From the NCBI GenBank assembly GCA_037720595.1, contig JBBJLW010000001.1:1-64000 (forward strand): a stretch of DNA of 64,000 nucleotides. Reading direction: 5' to 3'. The position numbers were made by a program, and so were the translations under genes. The number at the start of each line of letters is the position of its first letter. The first letter of the stretch is position 1. Shown here piece by piece: positions 58,213 through 64,000 of the stretch. Origin of the DNA: Gaiellasilicea sp037720595 (GTDB lineage Bacteria > Actinomycetota > Thermoleophilia > Gaiellales > Gaiellaceae). The notes under the pieces were generated by a model. It was given only the letters and a program-made list of their open reading frames with translations. It was not told where the DNA came from and did not search any database.

Positions 58213-59576
58213 GCAGGCTCCTTGGTTCCAGACGAATGGCTGCCGGGGGTCCACAACTTCGTTTCGGTATCGGGCTTTTCCTTGTCGGGCGTCCAGATCG
58301 CATCTCGCGCCTCCGCGATATCCATCGCGATCGGCTTGACCTCGGCCGCCACGCGATCGAGCGCCATGCGGAGCCGGATGTCCTCCCGCAGATCCTCATG
58401 CCGGCCAGTCTCCCAGAGCTCCTCGAGCACGGCCTCGACATCCTCGCCCGCCGCCTCGGCCTGCTCCCGGACGAGCGCGCGCACCTCGTCGTCCGAGGCC
58501 GTGATCTCGAGCTTGTCGGCGACGGCCTCGAGCGCGAGCTCGCGTGCAACGGAGAGGGCGGCTTCGGCGGTCATGGCCTCGACGAGTTGCTCGGGCGTGC
58601 GCCCGGTGATCTGGAGGTACGTCTCGGTCGCGATCCCGCGGCGCTCGAGCGAGCGGATGAACCCGTTCAAGAGCTCGCGGGCGCGAGCCTCGACGAGCGG
58701 GCCGGACGGGTTGACCTTCGATACGCGGACCAGCGTGTCGACCGCGTTCGCTCGAAAGGCGATCTCGACCTCCTCGGCGAGCTGCTCGGCGAGGCGATTC
58801 TCGATGTCGGCGCGCAGGTCGGCAAGCGTGTCGAACTCGCTGGCGGAGCGCGCGAGCTCGTCGTCGAGCTCGGGCAGCACCTTCTCCTTGATCTCCTTGA
58901 CGTGGATCTCGACGGATGCGCTCGTCTCGTCGGCGAGCTCGTAGGTAACCGTCTTCGTCTCGCCCGTCGAGCTGCCGCGCAGCGCGGCCTCGACCTCGTC
59001 GACCAGGCGGCCGGCGCCGAGCTCGACGACCGTGTCGCGCTGCTCGTCGCCGTTCGGCGAGATCAGGTCGACGACGAGCGTGTCGCCGTTCCGGGCGGCG
59101 CGGCCGTCGGCCGGGATCAGCTCTGCGACGGTGTCGCGCAGCGCCTCGAGCTCCTGTTGGACGAGCTCGTCCGGCACCTCGGCGTCGGGGCGGCCGACCT
59201 CGAGCGTCGTCCAGTCGACGATCTCCACCTTCGGCTGCACCGGCACGATCGCCTGGAACCGCCAGTCCTTCGAGTCCTCCGTCGGCAACTCGTAGTCGAA
59301 CTGTGGCTGCGCGATCGGGCGGATGCGGACGCGCGCGGCCGCGCTCCAGAACCAGCCCGAGATGTGGCTGTCGACGGCCTCGGCGTAGATCCGCTCCTTG
59401 CCGAGCCGCTGGAGCAGGATCGGCGTCGGCACCTTTCCCTGCCGGAAGCCGGGGATCTTGACGGAGGCCGCGAGGTCGTTGGTGGCGTGCTCGACGGCGT
59501 GGTGGACGTCGTGCGCCGGCACCTCGACCGTCAGACGGACGGTGTCGTTCTCGAGCTCCTCGACCGTGGTGACCAC
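58209..59576 (-). CDS. tig: Trigger factor
   Basis: A 455-residue ribosome-associated chaperone. The ribosome-binding motif lies in the first 120 residues (GFRQGKVPTPILLQRLGKE, the GFRxGxxP signature). The PPIase FKBP-like domain follows (GDTLVVDLISPNGDEQRDTV), then the helical C-terminal chaperone arms (EKVLPELDDELARSASEFDT...). It starts at GTG 59576 (MVTTVEELENDTVRLTVEV). Its stop overlaps clpP, consistent with the tig-clpP-clpX operon. Confidence 0.95.
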   Translation of the reverse strand: MVTTVEELENDTVRLTVEVPAHDVHHAVEHATNDLAASVKIPGFRQGKVPTPILLQRLGKERIYAEAVDSHISGWFWSAAARVRIRPIAQPQFDYELPTEDSKDWRFQAIVPVQPKVEIVDWTTLEVGRPDAEVPDELVQQELEALRDTVAELIPADGRAARNGDTLVVDLISPNGDEQRDTVVELGAGRLVDEVEAALRGSSTGETKTVTYELADETSASVEIHVKEIKEKVLPELDDELARSASEFDTLADLRADIENRLAEQLAEEVEIAFRANAVDTLVRVSKVNPSGPLVEARARELLNGFIRSLERRGIATETYLQITGRTPEQLVEAMTAEAALSVARELALEAVADKLEITASDDEVRALVREQAEAAGEDVEAVLEELWETGRHEDLREDIRLRMALDRVAAEVKPIAMDIAEARDAIWTPDKEKPDTETKLWTPGSHSSGTKEPA

Positions 59577-59584
59577 CCGACCAT

Positions 59585-59989
59585 TCAAGCAGAGGGGGTT
59601 TGGCCACGGTCGAGGCCCGCGGCGAGCTCGTCGACCCTGCGAGCGATGTCGTCGCGGATCTGGCGCACCTGTTCGAGCGGCTGACCGATCGGGTCGAGAA
59701 GCGGCCAGTCGAAGTGCTCGCGACCGGGCAGATGCGGGCAGACGTCCCCACACCCCATGGTCACGACCACATCCGCCCAGGCAGCGTCGGCCACGGGTTC
59801 GAGCTGCCGCGGGCGCCGGCCGGAGAGGTCGATCCCGAGCTCGCGCATCGCCTCGACGACCTCAGGATGCAGATGGGACTCGGCGCAACTCCCGGCTGAG
59901 CGCGCCTCGTACTCGCCGCGACGTTCCAGGAATGCCTGCGCCATCTGGGAGCGGCCCGCGTTGCCAATGCAGATAAAGAGGACCCGCAC
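59585..59989 (-). CDS. ArsC-type arsenate reductase / low-molecular-weight phosphatase
   Basis: A 134-residue protein with the P-loop FICIGNAGRSQMAQ (Cys-x5-Arg-Ser) at its start. Later it has MGCGDVCPHLPGREHFDWPL, with the paired cysteines typical of thioredoxin-coupled arsenate reductases, and DPIGQ at the acid position. No ars operon genes are adjacent. It could also be an ordinary protein-tyrosine phosphatase, though the GCGDVCP motif favours arsenate reduction. It is divergent from the histidine phosphatase, separated by 17 bases. Confidence 0.85.
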   Translation of the reverse strand: MRVLFICIGNAGRSQMAQAFLERRGEYEARSAGSCAESHLHPEVVEAMRELGIDLSGRRPRQLEPVADAAWADVVVTMGCGDVCPHLPGREHFDWPLLDPIGQPLEQVRQIRDDIARRVDELAAGLDRGQTPSA

Positions 59990-60006
59990 GGACGTAGGCT
60001 AGCTCC

Positions 60007-60588
60007 GTGCGCCTCTACGTCCTCGTCCGACACGGTCAGTCCGAGCTCAACGCCACGCATCGGGTGAACGGCGACCCGGAGGTGCCCGTGCTCCTGACGG
60101 CGCAGGGCGAAGCGGAGGCGCGCGCGCTCGGGATGCAGGTCGCGAATCTCGAGCTCGACCTCTGCGTGCACACGCGTTTCGGACGGACGCGACAGACCGC
60201 CGAGCTCACATTGGCGGGCCGATCCGTGCCGCTCGATGTCGAGCCGCTCCTCGACGACATCGACATCGGCGGCCTCGAGGGAAGGACGATCGACGAGTAT
60301 CGCGCGTGGAAGGCCGAGCACCTCCGCTCCGATTCCTTTCCCGGAGGCGAGAGCCTCGATGATGCAGCGAGACGCTACGCCGACGCATTCGAGCGCCTCT
60401 CCGAGCGCAAGGAGCAGCGCGTCCTCGTCGTCTGCCACGAGATCCCGGTGCGCTACGCGCTGAACGCGGCCGGCGGTTCCGACGACCTCGACGGGCCTGC
60501 CCACCAGATCGGCAACTGCATCCCGCATCTCTTCGACGAGGATGGCCTGCGCCGGGCAGCGCGGGCCATCCGTCGTCTCGTCGCTTAG
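60007..60588 (+). CDS. Histidine phosphatase family protein
   Basis: A 193-residue phosphoglycerate-mutase-like enzyme. The phospho-histidine motif is LVRHGQSELN at residues 6-15, TRFGRTRQTAELTL holds the second Arg, and VLVVCHEIPVRYALNA carries the second catalytic His. The Glu in LEGRTIDEYR completes the site. Substrates in this family range from sugar phosphates to alpha-ribazole phosphate. GTG 60007 starts within 17 bases of the divergent ArsC gene, so the mRNA is probably leaderless or nearly so. Confidence 0.9.
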   Translation: MRLYVLVRHGQSELNATHRVNGDPEVPVLLTAQGEAEARALGMQVANLELDLCVHTRFGRTRQTAELTLAGRSVPLDVEPLLDDIDIGGLEGRTIDEYRAWKAEHLRSDSFPGGESLDDAARRYADAFERLSERKEQRVLVVCHEIPVRYALNAAGGSDDLDGPAHQIGNCIPHLFDEDGLRRAARAIRRLVA

Positions 60589-61871
60589 GGAGCGAGCCTC
60601 GAGCGGTCGCGCGGGAAGAGCGTCGCCTCGCGGATGTTCGCCGCCTCTACGAGGCGCGCGACGAAGCGTTCGAGCCCGATCGCGAACCCGCCGTGCGGCG
60701 GCATTCCGAAACGGAACGCCTCCAGGTAGCCCTCGAACGGCTCGGGAGCGAGCCCGCGGATGTCGAGCGCAGCGAGATAGTCCTCGTAGAGATGCAGCCG
60801 CTGGCCTCCTGTGATCACCTCGAGGCCGCGGAAGAGCAGGTCGAAGCTTGCGGAAAACTGCGGCCGAAGCGGATCTGGGTGGGTGTAGAACGGTCGTTTC
60901 GCCATCGGGTACCCCTCGACGAAGAGGAAGTCCGATCCGTGCTCGCGGCGCGCCCACTCGCCGAGCAGACGCTCGTGCGCGGGGGCGAGATCGAGCTCGC
61001 CGACGACGGACTTGCCCGTCAGCCGCTCGAGCAGAACCTGAGCATCGGCGAAGTGGACGACCGGGATCTCCCTCGGCACCTCGGGCAACTCGAGCTCGAG
61101 TAGGGCGACGGCCGCCGCAGCTCGCGTCCGAACGCCGTCGACCATCCCGGCAACCGCCGAGCGCGCGAAGCCCATCACCGTCCTGTGGTCGTCGATGAAA
61201 CCGACCTCCGCGTCGAGCGAGACGTATTCCGCAAGGTGCCTGGCCGTCTCGTGCGGCTCTGCTCGAAAGACCGGCCCCGTCTCGTAGACCCGCTCGAGCA
61301 CGCCGACCATGATCTGCTTGTAGAACTGCGGGCTCTGGGCGAGATAGGCGGCGCCGCCGAAGTAGTCGATCGCAAAGACGTTGGCGCCGCCTTCGGTCGC
61401 CGAGGCGACGATCTTCGGGGTCTGGATCTCGGTGAAGCCGAGACCGTCGAGCGCGGTGCGGTAGCCGCCGAGCGTCGCCGCGACAACCGAGACCTTGGCG
61501 CGCTCGCGTGGATGCCGCAGCGCAACAGCGGCGTGATCGAGGATCGTCGGTAACTGCTCCTTCAGCAGCAGTCGCCGCAGCTCGATCGGCGGCGTCTCGG
61601 TCGGCGCCGCGAGCACGGTGAAGCTGGGCGCGTGCAGCTCGATCCCGCCGGGCGCCTGGTCGCTCGCGACGACATCGCCCACGACTTCGACCACGGTCTC
61701 CGACCGGAGGTCCGGTGCGCTGCCCTCGAACACGAGCTGGACGAGGCCGGTCGCGTCGCGGAGTACGACGAAGGTCACGCGGCTGAGCGCCCGCTGGGCG
61801 TGGATCCAACCCGCGAGCCTGACGCGCTCCCCGACGTGGTCGGAAAGGCACGAGATGTGCGTGCGTTGCAT
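60585..61871 (-). CDS. aspS: Archaeal-type aspartyl-tRNA synthetase, probably non-discriminating
   Basis: A 428-residue class IIb synthetase. The OB-fold anticodon domain (RVRLAGWIHAQRALSRVTFV) is followed directly by the catalytic core: motif 2 VYETGPVFRAEPHETARHLAEY and motif 3 FAIGLERFVARLVEAANIREATLFPRDRSRL. It lacks the ~140-residue bacterial insertion (GAD) domain of standard AspRS, which has ~590 residues. This is the archaeal AspRS form, AspS2, which in bacteria is typically non-discriminating and makes Asp-tRNA-Asn for conversion by GatCAB. The T-box upstream agrees with tRNA-Asn sensing. AspRS versus AsnRS is hard to separate by eye, but the compact core and motif 2 region favour AspRS. 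Confidence 0.85.
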   Translation of the reverse strand: MQRTHISCLSDHVGERVRLAGWIHAQRALSRVTFVVLRDATGLVQLVFEGSAPDLRSETVVEVVGDVVASDQAPGGIELHAPSFTVLAAPTETPPIELRRLLLKEQLPTILDHAAVALRHPRERAKVSVVAATLGGYRTALDGLGFTEIQTPKIVASATEGGANVFAIDYFGGAAYLAQSPQFYKQIMVGVLERVYETGPVFRAEPHETARHLAEYVSLDAEVGFIDDHRTVMGFARSAVAGMVDGVRTRAAAAVALLELELPEVPREIPVVHFADAQVLLERLTGKSVVGELDLAPAHERLLGEWARREHGSDFLFVEGYPMAKRPFYTHPDPLRPQFSASFDLLFRGLEVITGGQRLHLYEDYLAALDIRGLAPEPFEGYLEAFRFGMPPHGGFAIGLERFVARLVEAANIREATLFPRDRSRLAP

Positions 61872-62125
61872 CGGTGGTCACCTCCTCGGACAATCGCCTG
61901 GAGGTGCGGACGGGAGGCGCTCCCGCGGTGCCACCGCACTTCGCCGCCTCGCAGCGGCCTCGTTTCGGCCCGGTGACGGGGGCAGGCCGACGGGGTCTAC
62001 TGAGCTTGAAGAAGCCGTTCTTCCCGCAGCTCCGGAGTGTTGTTCACGAGGGACCGAAGACCGCCTTCACAGCTCCCGGCGGCTCTCTCGGCTCCGGCCG
62101 ATCTCGCTACTCGTCTCCGTCGACG
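61872..62125 (-). promoter_or_regulatory. T-box riboswitch, translational class, predicted tRNA-Asn specificity
   Basis: On the minus strand, in order: a Stem I with GACGAGTAGCGAGA and AGAGAGCCGCCGGG, a specifier segment GTGAACAACACTCC with codon AAC (62041-62039), then the T-box TGCGGTGGCACCGCG (61938-61924) with UGGC in the bulge. The C at the variable position should pair with a G discriminator base, as in tRNA-Asn and tRNA-Asp. CACCTCC (61906-61900) and GGAGGTG (61885-61879) form a perfect 7-bp stem that hides the aspS Shine-Dalgarno. Uncharged tRNA would favour the antisequestrator and open translation. The specifier register is inferred by analogy with actinobacterial ileS leaders. Confidence 0.85.
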
Positions 62126-62196
62126 CTTTGGTTGACAATACCGCGCAGCGCACTCGGAGAACAGGGCTCCTGGGCCTCAGGCGCGCGAGGCGACAG

Positions 62197-62280
62197 TGCG
62201 GGCGAGAGGACTCGAACCTCCAAGGGCCGAAGCCCACCGGGACCTAAACCCGGCGCGTCTGCCAGTTCCGCCACGCCCGC
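62197..62280 (-). tRNA. tRNA-Leu (anticodon TAG)
   Basis: A class II tRNA with a long variable arm. On the minus strand the acceptor GCGGGCG pairs with CGCCCGC, with discriminator A. The anticodon stem CCGGG/CCCGG holds TTTAGGT (anticodon TAG), the variable arm contains TGGGCTTCGGCCC, and the T arm contains GGTTCGAGTCC. CCA is not encoded. It lies upstream of the T-box on the same strand. Confidence 0.95.
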
Positions 62281-62320
62281 GGACGGTTCAAGGATAGAGC
62301 GCGCAGGGTACGTCCGACCC

Positions 62321-62527
62321 ATGAGCGAATCGAGCGATCCCGGCTTCGTCGATCCGAGCACAGTCGAGCCGCAGGTTGCGGACGACCCCACCGAGCGCGA
62401 GCGCGAGAGCGAGCGGACGGACGAGACCCGCTACGAGCGCGAGCTCGAGGCGGACGCGGAAGCTCGCCGTGCCGCAGCCGAGCGATTGAAGGCGGACGAC
62501 CTGCCCGAGCCCGCCACCGAGGAGTAG
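62321..62527 (+). CDS. Small acidic, charged protein
   Basis: A 68-residue protein, about half Glu/Asp/Arg, with a likely helix (RYERELEADAEARRAAAERL) and a disordered N-terminus. No hydrophobic segment or domain. ATG 62321 is the first start downstream of tRNA-Leu's 5' end. The amino-acid bias and lack of a clear RBS leave it uncertain. Confidence 0.4.
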   Translation: MSESSDPGFVDPSTVEPQVADDPTERERESERTDETRYERELEADAEARRAAAERLKADDLPEPATEE

Positions 62528-62598
62528 CTCCCGCCGGCGGATCGAGCCTCCCGGCCCGAGCCGCCAGCCGGTCGTAACAAGCGGCTCAAGTCTCGTGT

Positions 62599-63804
62599 GT
62601 GACATCTGTCAACGCCGTTCGCGCGGAAGCGCAGCACCGATGGGTGGGGATCGGTCGTTCGGCCGCACCTGCGGCTCGATCGGCCGCCGCCGAGGCAACC
62701 GGGGCTGCGCTCGCGCAAGGTGATGCAAAGCTGTTGATCGTCTTCTGCTCCGAGCTCTACGATCTCCCCGAGCTGCTGGCCACGATCAACGAGCGCTCGG
62801 GCGGAGTGCCACTGATCGGCTGCTCGACGGCCGGTGAGATCGCCACCGACGGGCCGGGCGACGGAGGTGTCGTCGTCGTCTCGTTCGGAGGAGCTGGTTT
62901 TGGGGTCTCCACAGCCGCGGCGACGGATGCCTCGGCAGGGCTACGTCAGGCCGGCGCAGCGGTGGCACGGTACTCGAACGACGACCCCGAGCGCCCGTAC
63001 CGTCTGCTCCTCCTCCTGACCGACGGGCTTGCCGGCGATCAGCAGGAGATTGTCCGTGGTGCGTACTCGGAGCTCGGTGCCGAGGTGCCGCTTGTCGGCG
63101 GCTGCGCCGGCGACGACCTGAAGATGAAGGCCACCTCGCAGCTTCACGGCGACCGCGTGCTGACGAATGCAGTCGTCGCGGCCGCGATCGCCTCGGACGC
63201 CCCATTCGGGATCGGAGTCCACCACGGCTGGCGCAAGGTCGGCGAGCCGATGCTGGTGACATCGAGCTCCGCCAACCGCGTCTCGCGCCTCGACGACAGA
63301 CCTGCGCTGGACGTGTATCTCGAACGGCTCGACGCGCCCGAGGAGGCATGGATCGATGCGGAGGCGTTCACGCGCTTCGCGCTCACTCATCCGCTCGGCC
63401 TGAGCCGGCGAAGCGGCGAGAACGTGCGTTTCGTCGCCGGCACCGATTTCGCCGACCGCTCGCTCGGCTGCATCGCCGAAGTGCCGCAGGGAGCGTTGGC
63501 CTGGATGATGGAAGGCGACGCCGCCTCCGTGCTCGATGCCACCGACGCCGCGTGCCGGGACGCGCTGGAGCCACTCGGCGATCGCCGCGCGCTCGGGCTG
63601 ATCGCTTTCGACTGCATCGCCCGCAAGGGCGTGCTCGCCGGGCACGGGCGTGCCGGGGAGGGGATCGCAGCCGAGGTGCAGCGGATCGCCGCGCACGCCG
63701 GCGGCGCACCGGTTGCGGGCTTCTATACGTACGGCGAGATCGCGCGCACGGCCGGCATGAGCGGCTTTCACAACCAGACGCTCGTGATCCTGGCGGTGAG
63801 CTGA
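62599..63804 (+). CDS. FIST domain sensor protein
   Basis: A 401-residue protein of the FIST N + FIST C type, which binds small ligands (possibly amino acids) and works with signalling enzymes. FIST N: LLIVFCSELYDLPELLATIN, PLIGCSTAGEIATDGPGDGG. FIST C: FAGTDFADRSLG-like region (RFVAGTDFADRSLGCIAEVP), GLIAFDCIARKGVLAGHG and the conserved end PVAGFYTYGEIARTAGMSGFHNQT. It starts at GTG 62599. Its stop is followed three bases later by the next gene's ATG, so the two work together, probably as a sensor and output. Confidence 0.9.
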   Translation: MTSVNAVRAEAQHRWVGIGRSAAPAARSAAAEATGAALAQGDAKLLIVFCSELYDLPELLATINERSGGVPLIGCSTAGEIATDGPGDGGVVVVSFGGAGFGVSTAAATDASAGLRQAGAAVARYSNDDPERPYRLLLLLTDGLAGDQQEIVRGAYSELGAEVPLVGGCAGDDLKMKATSQLHGDRVLTNAVVAAAIASDAPFGIGVHHGWRKVGEPMLVTSSSANRVSRLDDRPALDVYLERLDAPEEAWIDAEAFTRFALTHPLGLSRRSGENVRFVAGTDFADRSLGCIAEVPQGALAWMMEGDAASVLDATDAACRDALEPLGDRRALGLIAFDCIARKGVLAGHGRAGEGIAAEVQRIAAHAGGAPVAGFYTYGEIARTAGMSGFHNQTLVILAVS

Positions 63805-63807
63805 GCG

Positions 63808-64000
63808 ATGAGCGCCGGCGTGAGCTGGGCAGCCCAGCAACTCGTCGAGCTGCTGGCGGCCGTCACGTCGTTCGAGGACGAGCAGGCGGCCACCCGGAGC
63901 GCTGTCGAGCGCACCGCCGAGGCGCTGGATGCGCAGATTGCCGCCCGGGTGCGCGACGGCGAGGTTTGCGCATCGATTGGGTTCCCGGCAGGCCGCGAGC
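63808..64000 (+). CDS. N-terminus of a signalling protein downstream of FIST (partial)
   Basis: Only 64 codons are in the window (MSAGVSWAAQQLVELLAAVT, SFEDEQAATRSAVERTAEALD, RDGEVCASIGFPAGRE). The pattern of an amphipathic helix followed by a GAF-like beta-strand (VCASIGFPAG) and the gene order FIST-GGDEF/kinase suggest a GAF-containing histidine kinase, GGDEF or phosphatase protein, but the output domain lies outside the window. Confidence 0.5.
   Translation, partial: MSAGVSWAAQQLVELLAAVTSFEDEQAATRSAVERTAEALDAQIAARVRDGEVCASIGFPAGRE

Noticed and set aside
56653..58944. Long open frame (about 763 codons) antisense to clpX, clpP and tig
   Set aside because: It crosses three well-supported genes on the other strand and shows no domain; a shadow of their codon usage.

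Overview
The window is GC-rich, tightly packed bacterial chromosome with frequent ATGA/GTGA stop-start overlaps, many GTG and TTG starts, and three tRNA genes that do not encode CCA. Gene content and order fit a high-GC actinobacterial lineage: rsfS-nadD-obg-rpmA-rplU-rne, rodA-mrdA-mreD-mreC-mreB, ndk/folC/valS, clpX-clpP-tig, an archaeal-type AspRS behind a translational T-box, and an S1-type RNase E/G with basic repeats. Several small proteins look like those of deep-branching Actinobacteriota (Thermoleophilia/Gaiellales-like); that placement is inference. I see no plasmid, phage or CRISPR features, so this is mostly ordinary core genome with a few decayed genes and small dispersed repeats.

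Layout. 1-3.7 kb: end of an RNA methyltransferase gene, a drug/Na-type ABC-2 transporter, YjbQ, and a divergent zinc metallopeptidase. 3.7-7.5 kb: ferritin, rhomboid protease, zincin, a coiled-coil protein and tRNA-Ala, interspersed with copies of a two-hairpin repeat. 7.5-9.8 kb: a frameshifted MFS transporter relic and a DUF1385 protein. 9.7-13.1 kb: tiny membrane proteins, a thioredoxin-like lipoprotein whose first active-site codon is an in-frame TGA (candidate selenoprotein with a matching SECIS-like hairpin), a helix-turn-helix protein and an ABC-F ATPase. 13.2-21 kb: secreted lipase-like protein, a ribbon-helix-helix/DUF4097 operon, and a heterodimeric ABC exporter with one degenerate ATP site. 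21-32 kb: GGDEF relic, 2-oxoglutarate dehydrogenase E1, a primary-type sigma factor, secreted glycosidase, DUF72, an oxidoreductase, and a GGDEF-family protein with a GGDKF motif. 31.9-38.2 kb: tRNA-Ala and the rsfS-nadD-obg-L27-L21-RNase E block. 38.4-41.8 kb: two-component system with a PepSY protein, and a DUF697 protein. 41.9-47.8 kb: elongasome genes. 47.9-55.8 kb: SDR, Maf, methyltransferase, Ndk, zinc-ribbon membrane protein, FolC, ValRS and paired PaaI-like thioesterases divergent from an HxlR regulator. 56.3-60 kb: ClpX-ClpP-trigger factor and an ArsC-like phosphatase. 60-64 kb: histidine phosphatase, AspRS with its T-box, tRNA-Leu, a FIST-domain protein and the start of a partner signalling gene.

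The two most notable signals are (i) the UGA at the catalytic cysteine position of the TlpA-like lipoprotein, followed 20 nt later by a hairpin with a GGUC apical loop, and (ii) a translational T-box with an AAC specifier and a C in the UGGN bulge in front of an AspRS. The second implies sensing of tRNA-Asn by a probably non-discriminating AspRS, and so Asp-tRNA-Asn transamidation. A third is a dispersed two-hairpin repeat of about 74 bp whose second stem changes sequence between copies but stays paired.
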